A stretch of 64,000 nt of DNA from Magnolia sinica (lineage: Eukaryota > Streptophyta > Magnoliopsida > Magnoliales > Magnoliaceae). The stretch spans positions 76,566,177 through 76,630,176 of the forward strand of contig NC_080582.1 in the NCBI RefSeq assembly GCF_029962835.1, read 5' to 3'. The notes beneath the pieces were generated by a model that was not told the origin of the DNA, ran no database searches, and saw only the letters and a list, made by a program, of their open reading frames with translations. This document shows, in pieces, positions 12,501-23,686 of the stretch (its first letter is position 1; the number at the start of each line of letters is the position of its first letter). Both the position numbers and the translations under genes were made by a program.

Positions 12501-13933
12501 ATTTATTTTTCAGGGAGGTCGTTCGGCTACACGGGGTCCCCAAGACCATTACTTTCGATCGTGACACGAAGTTCATTAGCCACTTTTGGCGGACTTTATG
12601 GAATCGATTCGATACACGACTTCAATTTAACAGTGCTTACCACCCATAGACTGAGGGCAGACCAAAGTTGTGAATCGCACGTTGGGAAACCTCCTTCGCG
12701 GTATTTCAGGGAAAAATAAAGCAGTGGGATTTGGCCTTGTCTCAAGCAAAGTTTGCATTCAACAATATGGTGAACCGCTCGACAGGGAGATCACCGTTCC
12801 AGATTATTTACGGACGAGTGCCTCGCCACACACTTGACTTAGTCCCTCTGCCTAAGCACTCAGGCACGAGCATTGCAGCAGAACATATGGCAGACAAGAT
12901 CATGGGCATCCATGCAGAAGTGCAGACCAAGCTACATGCCTCGAACGAGAAGTACAAGGAACAATCGGACAAGCATCGGCGACAAAAAGTGTTCGAGGTA
13001 GGCGACCGCGTTATGGTCCATCTTCGCAAAGAGAGATTTCCGACCGGGACGTACAACAAGTTGAAAAATAAGAAGATTGGACCAGTACCAATCATCCGAA
13101 AGATCAATAACAACGCTTATGTTGTTGATCTCCCAGATGACATGGCAATCTCACGGACTTTCAATGTCACGGACTTAATCGAGTATCATGAACCAGAGCA
13201 TGACGAGAACTCGAGGACGAGTTCTTTTGAAGTGGAGGAGACTGATGTAGAGCAGGTCGCAGACAGTTACATTACCAAGATGGATCGAAAAGGCCCGGTC
13301 GAGAAGTGATCCCGACCATCGAACCTTAAATCGGGCGTATCTTGCAATCCGGAATGAGTTATCGACGTAAAATATATGATTTTGGGGTAGAACGAGCTAC
13401 AAGCCAACCAACCCGCTACGCCGGGTTACGCAACCCGAAATTGCGAAAAACCCCTGGATCGACGGTCGTTTTCCTGTTTTAATTTCATTTTTACTATAAA
13501 TAGTTAGTTTTAGTTTGATTATAACTCTTCATCCATCGGGCTTTAGGAGTTGTGTCCAACATGAAAAGAGCTTAGAATAATTAGGAAAACGGTTTGGTGA
13601 AGCCAAATAGGACACTTACTATTTTTGACCAAAAACCTTGCGCACTAGTAGACATCACGACCGTCTATTAATAGTAAGTTTACTATTTATAGTAAGTCAT
13701 GAATTCTAGGAGTTTTAGTTGTAGTTTGATTTTGATTTCTTTCTCATTGTTTGGTTCCCCTATTTAAAGGGTTGTGAACTCATTTTTATGCATTCATTAA
13801 TCAATTTCAAATTTATTAGAATTTATTTCTATTTTCTACTTTCTTTCCTCGTGAATTCGAGAAGTCTCTGTGAGGAGTCCAGGGAAGTTCCATGGATTCG
13901 GAATAATTATCCCCATCACGTTCATCCTTCTCA
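9544..13933 (+). mobile_element. Front-truncated Ty3/gypsy (chromovirus-like) element
   Basis: Parts in order: the back of gag with a CCHC zinc knuckle (CYRCGQPGHLSNTC, about 9862-9905); an aspartic protease region around 10140-10210; reverse transcriptase with the [14 protein letters not shown] block (about 10855-10900) and the YFDDIL catalytic motif (about 11190-11207); RNase H; integrase with an H-H-C-C zinc finger (about 12165-12300) and catalytic core; an integrase tail (to 13306); and a 3' LTR. There is no 5' LTR and the front of gag is absent. The coding part is broken in several places, about five or more. The very similar flanking repeats suggest it arrived here recently, even if the element itself is older. 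CRM or Reina clade is possible; I cannot decide. Confidence 0.9.
13307..13933 (+). mobile_element. 3' LTR of the Ty3 fragment
   Basis: The LTR begins TGATCCCGACC right at the end of the integrase frame and ends near 'catccttctca'. It contains a TATA-like 'cctatttaaagggttg' at about 13763-13780. A second LTR of this family lies inverted at 20236-20854 in the receptor kinase intron; shared blocks include 'tttaaagggtt', 'gaggagtc' and 'ttatcccc'. The right end falls at or within a few bases of the family's LTR terminus and touches the second copy of the 953-bp repeat. Confidence 0.75.
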
Positions 13934-14886
13934 ATTTTCAAACCCTAGAAGATGCTTTCGAACATCATAGAGACTCCTATTTATAGTTGTGGAACTCTAA
14001 CTTTCGCATTGAGTTGGAAAAATCCACAAATCTCCTCAACTTTACACACTTCGCGTAAGCTCCGCATAACGCCTTCGATGCCATCGAACAACCTTCGATT
14101 ATACCTTCAATCGCACCTTTGATGTCATCGAAACTTTTCTAGAACTGTCTAGCGAGTTTGGCTTGAAAAATCCTGAAATTCTCGATTGCATCGAATTAGC
14201 TTCGATTGCACCTTCGATGCCATCGAAGTCTATTCTGCCACTTTTTCAGAACTATGTTTTTCTATCTCCGGAATTTCAGCATATCTTTTTTCAGGACAAT
14301 TTTCAAGATTCATTTTCTTCACTTCAAATTTTCAATTATCTTCATTTTTCACATGGTTTCCTTAGATCTTTGCCATGTGAATTCTTATTAATGACTTCCA
14401 AATCTCCAATTCTTCATTGTCTTCTTTTAAGATCTAAATTCATCCTTTTAATTGTACATTTATCATATGCTTTCAAATAATTTCGTATGACAAAAACGCA
14501 TATAATTAAATCAAATTATCAATTAAATGCCAGAAAAACCAATGTAATTGAAGGGTTAAATATGAAATATTTGAGTCTCGACAGCCAACCTGGCACATGT
14601 GCAAAACTTAGCATCCATCAAATGAGTTCCACCATCTTAGATGCAGTTTCCAAAAATTAAGTTCATCCACACACACCAGATGAACAACATTTTATATAAT
14701 AAATGGACCGGTGAAGAAGCAGAGGCAAGTTTTTAACAATGTGGCAATTTCATGAAAGGACATGCCTACTTTTGGGCAATGGTATCTATCATGATATTAC
14801 CCACGTAATGAATGTCTTGGATCCTCTAAAGTGTGTCATGTGATTCTTACCATCCGATTAATAGCTAAGAAAATGGAGGGTCCATA
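13934..14886 (+). repeat. 953-bp direct repeat, right copy
   Basis: Matches 8591-9543. The first 650 bp are LTR sequence of the Athila/Tat-like element; the last 300 bp are the unique 3' flank of the receptor kinase gene. Because this copy is continuous with the gene flank on its right and the left copy is continuous with the rest of the LTR on its left, the original locus must have had a single copy joining 8590 to 14887. Confidence 0.95.
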
Positions 14887-15095
14887 TTAATTGTATTGAA
14901 AAAGATCTGTAATTAAATTGCCTCAGTGTGCTCATTTCACCAAAAAAAGAAAAAGATAAAAAAGAGTGCATTTGGGCTTCTCTTATTGAAATGATGATAG
15001 AACATAATCTATTACACCAAAAAAATGTGTACGTACACATATCAGACATTTACAAGATCAAGCCATTAATCTAGTGATCCCAGAATGAGTGGTAC
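14887..15095. other. 3' flank of the receptor kinase gene
   Basis: About 200 bp directly downstream of the stop codon on the minus strand. It should hold the 3' UTR. A-rich stretches are present but I see no poly-A signal I would defend. No other feature seen. Confidence 0.4.
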
Positions 15096-15511
15096 TCAAT
15101 CCTCTCCAATGATGGTAGAAGATGATATCCCAAGTGACGATGCAAACGTTGCGCTAGTATCGCCTATAAGATATCTCTTGAGCCGATCCAAGTCGTCGGC
15201 TGCATCGAGCATGGTGGGCCTCGTCGAAGGGACCTCTTGGGTGCATAGAACACCCAATTCAATCAGCTCGCCGATAGCGACTTCCCACATCTTCTGCACT
15301 TCTGGGCTCTGGTCCCTTGCAGATCTGATCAATGAAGAATCTATCACCTTCTCCACCCTCCCATGATAGTGGCGCTTGACCCATTTGTGCAGATCCAGGC
15401 CACCAACAAACATGTCGTCAGTGGGTCTCTTTCTAGTCACCATTTCAAGCACTAGAATGCCAAAGCTGTACACATCTCCTTTGGTAGATGTATTTGTTCC
15501 ATATGCATATT
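15096..15511 (-). CDS. LRR receptor-like kinase, exon 2 (kinase C-terminal lobe)
   Basis: This exon completes the kinase begun in exon 1 (21106-23686). The acceptor is ...ttgggcag with the exon starting AATATGCATATGG; joined to the exon 1 end it restores GSIGYIAPEYAYGTNTSTKG, the activation-loop end and APE motif (subdomain VIII). Then follow GDVYSFGILVLEMVTRKRPT (subdomain IX), a C-lobe with the usual distal arginine (QEVPSTRPTMLDAADDLDRL) and a short Ser-rich tail ending IIGED. It adds 137 full residues, giving a total of 998 (992 from the second methionine). The frame is open throughout and ends at TAG/TGA-type stop at 15096-15098. No residue expected of an active kinase is missing here. 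Confidence 0.93.
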
Positions 15512-17168
15512 CTGCCCAAACCAATGTATAAAACTTTAATTAAAATACATTTGTGCATGTAAATATGGAAGAGGCTTCTAGACATGTTTGTACGTGTGTT
15601 TTAATGTTCCAAATCATTTGTATGATGAGCCCATAGTTTAAAAAAGCAAAAAATAAGAGTGACTCAAAATCGAGTTGACTGGAAAACTCAAGCTGAGTTT
15701 TTCAAAAACTCTTATAAGCTTTACTAAGTTTTTTCAGTATTATTTAATATTTATGAAGTGTAAATAGTATATAAAGAATGTCGAGTTGTGCAAAGCTGAA
15801 GTCCGCATTTTGTCATGGTTTTTTAGTCTAGTTTCTTGATTAATTTTATTTTGACTCGAGAGAACTGAGCCCGAGTTATTTCAAGTTCTTAAAATTATGG
15901 ATGGGCCAGACTATTGGCATGGAGATAAGTGAAATAAGAAATATTTCAACCCTTTGATTATTGAACTATTTTTTTTTTTTTTTTTTAAATAATAATAAGA
16001 AGATGTCCTCAAAGGGATGGCGGCTGATAATGTGCAAATGGGTTGGGTTGAATTGACAGGCCTTGTTCGAAAATAAGTGAGCCTATAGGTCCTAATTTTA
16101 GAGCAATGGGGTGAACCTGGGTCCAAAAGTTCAACCCAAATTACTAATGCGTCCTCTCAAAATAAATCAGACACAATCCGATTTGAACCTAGTTTAAACA
16201 GGTTCAATGTAGCTGATGCTAAAATAGGCCCAATCTAAGCCCAACCCAAATCAAGATCCAATGTAGACTCAAGGAAACATAGTTAAGATTACAACAATGG
16301 TTTATTACTGTTTTTTTTTTTCCTTGTATCTAAAATGAGATTACCCATCCACTACTTTTGTGACAATCTACACCGTATAAGTTGTGAACCCTTGTCAAGG
16401 AAAAATATACTAAAATCTTATTTTATTATATATTCATTGATTTTTGGACCGCTGGCCTTCTTTCTCTACCCTCAAAATTGGTAGCTACCACCAATTGAAT
16501 AATTTGTAACATTATTTGTAAGAAAGCTCATGTGTAATGCGTATACTCGACTCAAACCTAATGCAAATTAACCTGACCCATGTGATAAATGGGTCAGGTC
16601 TGGTGATGATGATGGACCTCACCATTGATGGTGTACAATCATTTCTTATATTCCTAGATCAGATAATGATTAGTCTCAGTGGATGAAAAAAGAGAGTAAT
16701 GTTTTGAAATATTTTATAATAATAATAATAATAATAATAAAATGAGAAGTGAGAAACCTTCCAATTCTCTTTGAGCACTATAAGTTATGGTGCTTTTAGT
16801 TTCTCTTGGACAGTCCGATATATCAACGTAAACTATCTATTAATCTCGAAACACATTTCATGGACTACCGTATAAAAATCTCGTTGATGAGATGATAATA
16901 AATGAGAAATGAGAAATGCTCCAATTCTCTTAGAGCCCTGGAAGTTATAGTGCTTCTAGTTGCATCCATTCACTTGGACAGTCCAATCCTATTAATTTCA
17001 AAACACACTTTATGGAGTATCTTACAAAAATTACACTGACCAGATAATCCAATCCATCATTGATTTCACCTTATTTTCTAAAACTATCCCTTTCCCAGCC
17101 ATGGATGGGATGGTTCTGATTGCCTTAAAGCTAGGTAATCCATGAAGGGCACTAACAAAGAGACAGAT

Positions 17169-17740
17169 AGGGGTGTACATCGAGTTGATGATCTCAGCTG
17201 GAACTCGGCTCGGCTCAGTCCTTGAGCCTGACTGGCCAGCTCGGCTCGGTTCAGTCAACAGCTCGGGCCAGCTTGAGCCGAGTTCGAGCCAAGATTGAGC
17301 CAAGTTCTCCATTGAGGCATTTCTACAAACACCTAGACTGCATCTTCAAAATCCCTCTGTATGTGAAACAGAAGCAATGGTTTTACATGTATTTTATCAA
17401 ACACCTTCTAGGCAACATAAAAACCAAGAAAAATCAAGAAAAACGGATATTTGTTTCATGTACATACCTTCTTTGCCATCGGCCACACTTCGTTGAGTCA
17501 TTTTATCAAACACTCGGTGAGCAACATCAAGGACAAAGTAATCGAGTCACCGAACTGGTTCAATCCGAGTTTGATTCAAGTTGGATTCGATCCGAGTCAA
17601 ATCGAGCTGGGGCTTGTTCGAACTCGGCTCGAACTCATTTTCGAGCTCAAAAAATCAGCTCGACTCGGCTCGAACTCAGCTTCGAACTGAGTCAAGTTGA
17701 GCGAGCTAACCAAGCTAGCTCGGTTTGTGTACACCCTTGT
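17169..17740. mobile_element. Non-autonomous hAT-like element with 8-bp target duplication
   Basis: The element starts AGGGGTGTACA and ends TGTACACCCTTGT, giving short inverted ends, and is flanked by a perfect 8-bp duplication 'agacagat' (17161-17168 and 17741-17748), the hallmark of hAT elements. Its subterminal regions are packed with 'gagctcggctcg' and 'cgaactcggctcg' motifs, as in many plant hAT families. No transposase is encoded. It lies in the kinase intron. A related end with the same 'ggtgtaaacgag...gccgagc' look occurs at 62465. Confidence 0.88.
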
Positions 17741-18225
17741 AGACAGATCATGTTCCCGCCTAGTCTTTTTTTTTTTTTTTTTTTAATCTTTTTAAGAATC
17801 TTGACCATACATAGCAAAGGACATTGATCAAATGGTCAATATTCATCAAATGGGTGCGATGTTTGCATGCACGTTAGGCCACGAAATATGTGTTGGACAT
17901 AATGACTGGCCTAGACTAAGTAGCCCAACCCAAGGTTCATATACTTTAGCCTTAACTCAACCCAACCTAACCTTAGGTTGGAAATTCTCAACCCAACCTC
18001 AACCCAACTGGGCTCGTTCAGGTTGGTCAGATGGACATATGCTAATATTTTCGTTATTATATTTGTCTATTATATTTTCAATGCATGTCTTATTTTTTGT
18101 ACATATAATTTTATTATTATATATGTAGTTATTTATAGTAAAGAAGTTCATTTTTTCTAAGAAAATAAGCTAAAATATAGGACAACTGTTCCTTAAAAGT
18201 CATGTTGTATAGCGTGCTATTTGGG

Positions 18226-18387
18226 TACACCCTGAACTATAGTTCAAGTGGTAGACTCAGTGAAAGATACCTTGTTTCAACACTGAGGTCTTGGTATCGA
18301 TCCCTAGTGGGGGTGGCTAACACTGAAGTGTGAACTGACAGTGGGGTGTACTAAAAAGCTAACAGCAAAAAACAAAAAAAATAAAAA
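18226..18387 (+). mobile_element. SINE, tRNA-like head, copy 1
   Basis: A 162-bp element with a polymerase III A-box-like stretch (GTGGTAGACTC, near 18249) and a B-box-like stretch (GGTATCGATCCC, near 18293), ending in an A-rich tail. It is flanked by a 17-bp target duplication with one mismatch (18209-18225 and 18388-18404, 'atagcgtgctatttggg'), which shows target-primed insertion. A second copy in the opposite direction is at 51946-52069 and a relative at 43574-43731. The copy lies in the kinase intron. Confidence 0.9.
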
Positions 18388-19249
18388 ATAGCATGCTATT
18401 TGGGAGAGAAATCCAATGTTTCCTGTTAGCTTGAGTCATTGGAAATGACCGGGACCAATGAAACCCGATGGCATTGGAATTTCCTGTGCCTTCAACACAG
18501 ATGATCTGCACTCATTTATAATTTATATATCGTTCCGGTTTGGGTTGGGTCAGGCAACCTGAGATCTCAACCCAAGCCTGACCCAAGTTTTATCTGGCTG
18601 GTGTTCATATAGCCTAAGCTCGAGACTAAACCTGATACATCCAGCCCAAGCCCAACCCAATGCCGGGTCAGTCACGGGTTGAACCCACCCCACTTTCAGC
18701 CTTACGGTGGAGCCCATCAGGTGAACGTCTTGATCTCCCAAAGATGGGCCCCACTTTGGTACTCTGGCAGAGTGTGACATTGATACACAAGCCAATGTAT
18801 TGGAAACTTTGAATCCAAGTAACTCCAACTTCAAGCCTGGAATTGATGGACATTTACTGGATGAATGAAATCAAAAGCAGTAAATGGTTTCCAATTCAAC
18901 AAACCAACGTCCATTAATCAGAGTATGAGACTGGACAATTCGTCAGATTCCAGGACAATAGCCTATGGACAACGCGTCCTGAGATTTGAATGGTTTTAAT
19001 TTAGATAACATATGCCACGTGTAGAATTATGGGGAACCGAGTTAGGTTATTTTCACTAATATAGAGCTATGTGGGTAGAACTTTCATAAGATAACTCATT
19101 TCAAGTACGTTGCCTTGTCCACCATGGAATGGAAAAATAAAAATAATCCAGCACTCAGGTGGGCCACACCACAGGTAGACGTGCATCATTAGTTCCGTGT
19201 AGGGCTCATCTAGTTCATTTTTTCTATGCCATCTAATTCAATAGTAGCT

Positions 19250-19735
19250 GATTGCCTCCAGCACCCTAGCACGACTTGTAACACTTGCTGTAATGTATGT
19301 GTCTTATCCACACCATTCATACGTTTCATCAGCTTTATTTTAGGCCTGAGCCCAAAAATTGAAGCAAATCCAAAGCTCAAGTGACCCACACTACAGGAAA
19401 TAGTTGGGACAATGACACCTATTGTTGAAACATTCCTAGAGCCCACCGTGATGTTTATCTGCCATCCGATCTGTTGATAGGGTCACACAAACCTAGACAC
19501 AAAAAGCACAAATTTCAGCTTGATCCAAAACTTCTGGCCCTAAGAAGTTTTCAATGGCCAGTGTTCAATCCCCACAGTTTCCTGTGGTGTGGTTCACTTG
19601 AGCTTTTAATCTGCTCATTTTTGGGCTCATGCACTAAAATGAGAGGGTAAAACAGATGGATGGTGTGGATAAATCACATACATCATGGTGGGCATCACAG
19701 AGTCCCACCACTGGTGGCTGGTGCTGGAACGTCTT
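19250..19735. mobile_element. Palindromic fold-back element
   Basis: The left arm (from 'cagcaccctagcacg', through 'taatgtatgtgtcttatccacacc' and 'taggcctgagcccaaaaattg') is repeated inverted in the right arm ('tttttgggctcatgcactaaaatg', 'ggtgtggataaatcacatacatcatgg', 'ggctggtgctgg'). The centre is the shared 'ctagagcccaccgtgatgtttatctgccatcc' region. This architecture recurs at least ten times in the window. A truncated piece of the same sort may precede it at 19140-19200. Ends are approximate. Confidence 0.7.
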
Positions 19736-19812
19736 AGTTCCTAATTCATTTATCATAATGAAACAATTACTAGAAGACCGTGGTATTTCAAAACTTAGTA
19801 GGCCATAAAACA

Positions 19813-19815
<3 letters not shown>

Positions 19816-19853
<38 letters not shown>
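19816..19853. repeat. (TA)n microsatellite
   Basis: An uninterrupted TA dinucleotide run of about 38 bp in the kinase intron. Confidence 0.97.
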
Positions 19854-19856
<3 letters not shown>

Positions 19857-20235
19857 GAGGTAGCCCTAGCCCACCAAAAATCATCCTAATTTTTGGGAGC
19901 AAGGCCACATAATGGCTGGACCATGCTTACCATTTTTCTTTTTATTTTCTGAGAATGAGTGGGAGGTCGAGCATTGTGAGACCGACGTGATGTTTATATG
20001 TCACCAACCATGATAATCAGGCAAACAGAAAATCAGTGCAACTGTGACCCAGTGAGAGGACCCCTTGTAGCATTACCATGCATGTAGTTTTGGCCCCAGC
20101 TTCGGTCAATCTCAACCATTAGTCCCTCTATTGCCCAAAGATCAGGTAAAAAAATTCATTTCTCAATGGAAAAAAAAAGATCACCGCGATCAAGGGTTAT
20201 AATGGGCTCAAGCGAAAATGGGCCCCACGGCATTG

Positions 20236-20935
20236 TGAGGCAGGGATGGACGTGATGAGGTCAGTCACCGTCTTCCTCAAGGGGATAACTAGTCCGAATC
20301 AACGGTGTTTCTCTAGACTCCTCATAGAAATTCCTCGAACATATGAGGAAAAATTAAAATATAAAAAGAAATTCTAAGAAATTCAGAAATTAATTAATTA
20401 ATCATAAAAACGAATTTATAACCCTTTAAGTAGTGAGGCCAATCCTAGGAAGAAGTTTAAGAATCAACTACAACTCAAAACTCCCTAAAATCTTGATTAC
20501 TATTCATAGGTGGTCATGATTTTTACCAGACTATGATTTTTGGCCAAAAATAGTGTCCCATTTGGCCTAACTATATTGTTTTTGTAATTTTTCTAAGCAT
20601 TTTTCATATTGGACACAGCTCTTAAGACTCAAAGGATGAAGAGTTATGATCTAACTAAAACTTACTATAAATAATAAAAACGGAAATAAAATGGTTTTCT
20701 ATGGTCGATCTAATGGAATCTCGCAAATTCACCGTGGCCAACCGGACATAGAGGGGTTGGGTGGCTAAAGTAGCTTCTCCTAACCCCAAAATCATACATG
20801 GTACGTTCCTGTTTGCGAGATATACTTGTTTTAAGGTTCTGATGGTCCTAATCACTTCTGCCTTCGATCTGACCTTCTCTGGTCCATCTTGAACAAGAAA
20901 GTGTCAGCAACCCGCTCTACATCACATTGCATGCA
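20236..20935 (-). mobile_element. Ty3 element tail: integrase end plus LTR (fossil)
   Basis: On the minus strand, 20935-20855 encodes an integrase tail (DVERVADTFLFKMDQ) matching DVEQVADSYITKMDR at the end of the element at 9544-13933, followed from 20854 by an LTR starting TGATTAGGACC and ending near 20236. The LTR shares TATA-like 'acttaaagggttataaa' and other blocks with 13307-13933 but is clearly diverged, so the two insertions are not recent duplicates of each other. It lies about 170 bp from the splice donor. Only the last part of the element is present. Confidence 0.8.
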
Positions 20936-21105
20936 TTATATTTAAACCTACAAGAATCCAATCCAATCCATTGATTGCAGACTCGTTGACTCAGCCATCT
21001 CGGGGACTGAACCTCGACTCTGAGTTGACTCGGACGAGTTCTCAAACCATCCACGATCCAATCCAAATAGATAAAAGCAATGAAAAGGGAAGAAAAGAAC
21101 AGTAC

Positions 21106-23686
21106 CTGGTGCAATGTATCCAATGGACCCACTCAACATATTTGCAGTAGAATTCCCCACGTTTTCAGGCCCACCATTTCCAGCTCCTCCAACGTTCATC
21201 ACCAACCGTGCAATCCCAAAATCAGACACCAGAGCGGTCATATCATCGTTGAGAAGAACATTGCTAGGCTTCAGATCGCAATGTATAACTCTCACCGGTG
21301 AATGGTGGTGCAAGTACGCCATCCCCTCAGCTATATCACTGCAAATACTCACTCTTTGTATCAATTCCAAATCTGACGGCTCTGATCCCATCCTCGCTGA
21401 CGCCGGATATAGATGGCTCTCCAAGCTGCCATTTGCCATGAACGGCAACACCAATGCCTTGAATTCCGGCAGGCTGCACGCCGTTATGATCCTCATGAGG
21501 TTCCGGTGCCGGATCCTCTTCAAGACCTGGCATTCCCTATTGAAACTCTTCGTCGAGTTGCCAGTTTGCAGGTGAAGGACCTTAACAGCGACGATGGTTC
21601 CATCCTTGAGGACCCCACGGTAGACGTGTCCAAAGCTTCCAGTCCCGATCAGCCTCCCTTGATCGAATTCTGCCGTCGCTTCTGCTAGCTCCTTATATGT
21701 GATCCTTGGGAAGCTGAGTTTCAATGAAGGCGTGGACTTGCTCGATGCGTCGGCCTTCCTTGGGACTATTTTCCATTTGATCTTCTTGAATGCAATAATG
21801 TAGAACACCGCCAAGAGTAATGCTGATGCCGGCGCGACGACAGAAACAATGATCTTGAACTTGCGCGAGTGCCACCATCTTCCCTTCTTCATGCAAGGTG
21901 TCACGCCAGGGATTGATCCACATAGTTTTGGATTTCCGAGGAAGGAGAGATATGTGAAGTTTGCAAAACTTCTGTTCCTTGGTATCGGTCCATTGAAATC
22001 ATTATATGAGAGGTTCAGCTGAACAAGACTACCGGAATCCCCGAGACCAACCGGGATCTCTCCATATAATGAATTGTTGGAGACGTCGAGTGATTTGAGG
22101 TTCCGAAGTAATCCTAACGCACTGGGAAGCTTCCCTTCAAGCGAATTAAGAGAGAAATTGATCATGACAGCGGCGATGCAGCCGTCTAGCTGAGGGGATA
22201 TGTTTCCATGGAAATGGTTCGACGATAGATCAATTTCTTGGACTGTTTGCATCTTGCTAAGCTCTGATGGCAGTGGCTCATTTATAAAATTGTGTGAAAG
22301 ATTCAAGAAAATTCCCATATGGGTTAGTCCAAATATTTCTTTAGGAACTGCTGTTAATGTGTTGAAAGATACATCCAACCTGTTTAAGGACATGCACTTT
22401 CCTAGAGAAGGTGAGATTCCTGAAAGCTTGTTTTCTTGAAGAAAAAGATCGCTGAGGAAGATGAGGTTTCCTAGACTATCTGGGACTTCGCCCGATAATC
22501 TATTTTTTGATAAATCAAGCTGATTCAACAGATTAATCTGTCCAATTGATGGAGGAATTGGGCCGATTAGCGAATTGTTGGATAAGATTAGCCATTGCAG
22601 GTTCTGTAATTGGCCTATCTTGTCTGGGATCGTCCCGTTTAGGAGGTTGCTTGATAAGTTGAGTACAGTGAGATTGGAGAGGTTGACTATGGTGGTCGGG
22701 ATCGATCCGAATATCCAGTTGTCTTGGAGATATATGCGTGATAAGTTGATCCCGAGCCGATCGATGGTGGTCGGTAATTGGCCTCCAAGGCCCATTCCCG
22801 CCAATTCGATGGCCTGTAAGTGAGTACAGTTGGAAAGGGCTGTGAAGAAGGGGACAAGATTGGTGTTGTGATCATGGCTTGTGAAATGGTTGTTTGATAG
22901 GTGGAGGAGTTCGAGGAGTGGCCATCTGCCGAGGATTTCAGTGGGCAATTCGCCAGAAAAGCTGTTGTTCTCCACATCCAACCATTTCAAAATGGTGCAA
23001 TTTGATAGCGATGGAGGGAGTTTCCCACTCAAATTATTTGAATATAGCTGGAGGAACATTAGGTTGGAGAGATGGTTTCCTATCTCTGGTGGGATTTCTC
23101 CATGGAGGGTGTTCTCAGATAAATCTAAGTAGCCTAATGATGTGCAATTGTACAAGATCGATGTGGGGATGGTGCCTTTCAGACGATTTCCTTTGAGGTC
23201 TAGATAAAATAGTTGAGAAAGGAGGGAGAGTGAATCAGGGATCGGACCGTCGAGACGGTTTCCGAAGAGGTTGAGCTCATTGAGGCGCCATAGGGAGCCC
23301 AGTTCTGGCGGTATGGGCCCCACAAGGTTGTTTTCAGATAGGTCAAGTAAGAGTAGCCCAGTGAGATTGGAGAGGAACGGAGAGAGCAGTCCATGAATGC
23401 CGCTACGGTTGAGCCAGAGTTCAACCACACGGTGCTGCCGATGGTTGCACACCACACCTGTGAAATTGCACACATTGGATGAATTTCTCCAGTTTGCAAG
23501 TGCAGCTTGAGTGTCTTGAGTCATGGCGGCCTTGAAGGCCAGGAGCGCGGCCTTGTCAGTGAGAATTGTAGGATGGTGATGATGATAGATCGACGGGTGT
23601 GCTGTTGTGTAGATCATATGTAAAAAGAGTAGTAGAAAGATGGTCTTCTTCATGGGGTGGATCTCCATGTCGATGGTGGCGATCAT
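21106..23686 (-). CDS. LRR receptor-like kinase, exon 1 (ectodomain, membrane span, most of the kinase)
   Basis: Plasma-membrane receptor kinase of the At2g24130/LRR-XII-like type (family named from memory). Residues counted from the ATG at 23686: signal peptide about 12-29; LRRNT-type cap about 43-81 with the paired-Cys NVCNFTGVVC; about 20 plant LRRs (LxxLxLSxNxLxGxIP) from about 88 to 580; C-terminal Cys cap NPKLCGSIPG; one membrane span about 611-633; kinase from about 677 with GTGSFG (681-686), VAVK with Lys702, IHCDLKPSN (801-809) and DFG (822-824). HCD instead of HRD marks a non-RD kinase, common in plant immune receptors. The ATG at 23668 (residue 7) is the one conserved in the paralogue, so it may be the real start. 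Exon 1 ends at 21106 after CACCAG; exon 2 is at 15096-15511. Confidence 0.95.

Larger units (their letters stand above)
15512..21105 (-). other. Intron of the receptor kinase gene, 5594 bp
   Basis: Donor CACCAG|GTACTG at 21106/21105 and acceptor TTGGGCAG|AATATG at 15512/15511; both obey GT-AG and the phase-1 junction restores a Glu codon of the APE motif. A single intron near the APE motif is familiar from At2g24130/EFR/FLS2-type receptor genes, though 5.6 kb is long. Contents from left to right: 15515-17160 AT-rich sequence with (TAA)n near 16717-16741 and no gene; a hAT-like element; stretches rich in 'caacccaaccc' around 17925-18020 and 18540-18680, possibly another hAT-type remnant; a SINE; a fold-back element; a (TA)n tract; and a Ty3 tail close to the donor. 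Confidence 0.9.

Noticed and set aside
22200-23196. Plus-strand open frames opposite the receptor gene
   Set aside because: They are mirror frames of the LRR-coding exon; similar ones occur opposite the paralogue at 52527-53723 for the same reason.
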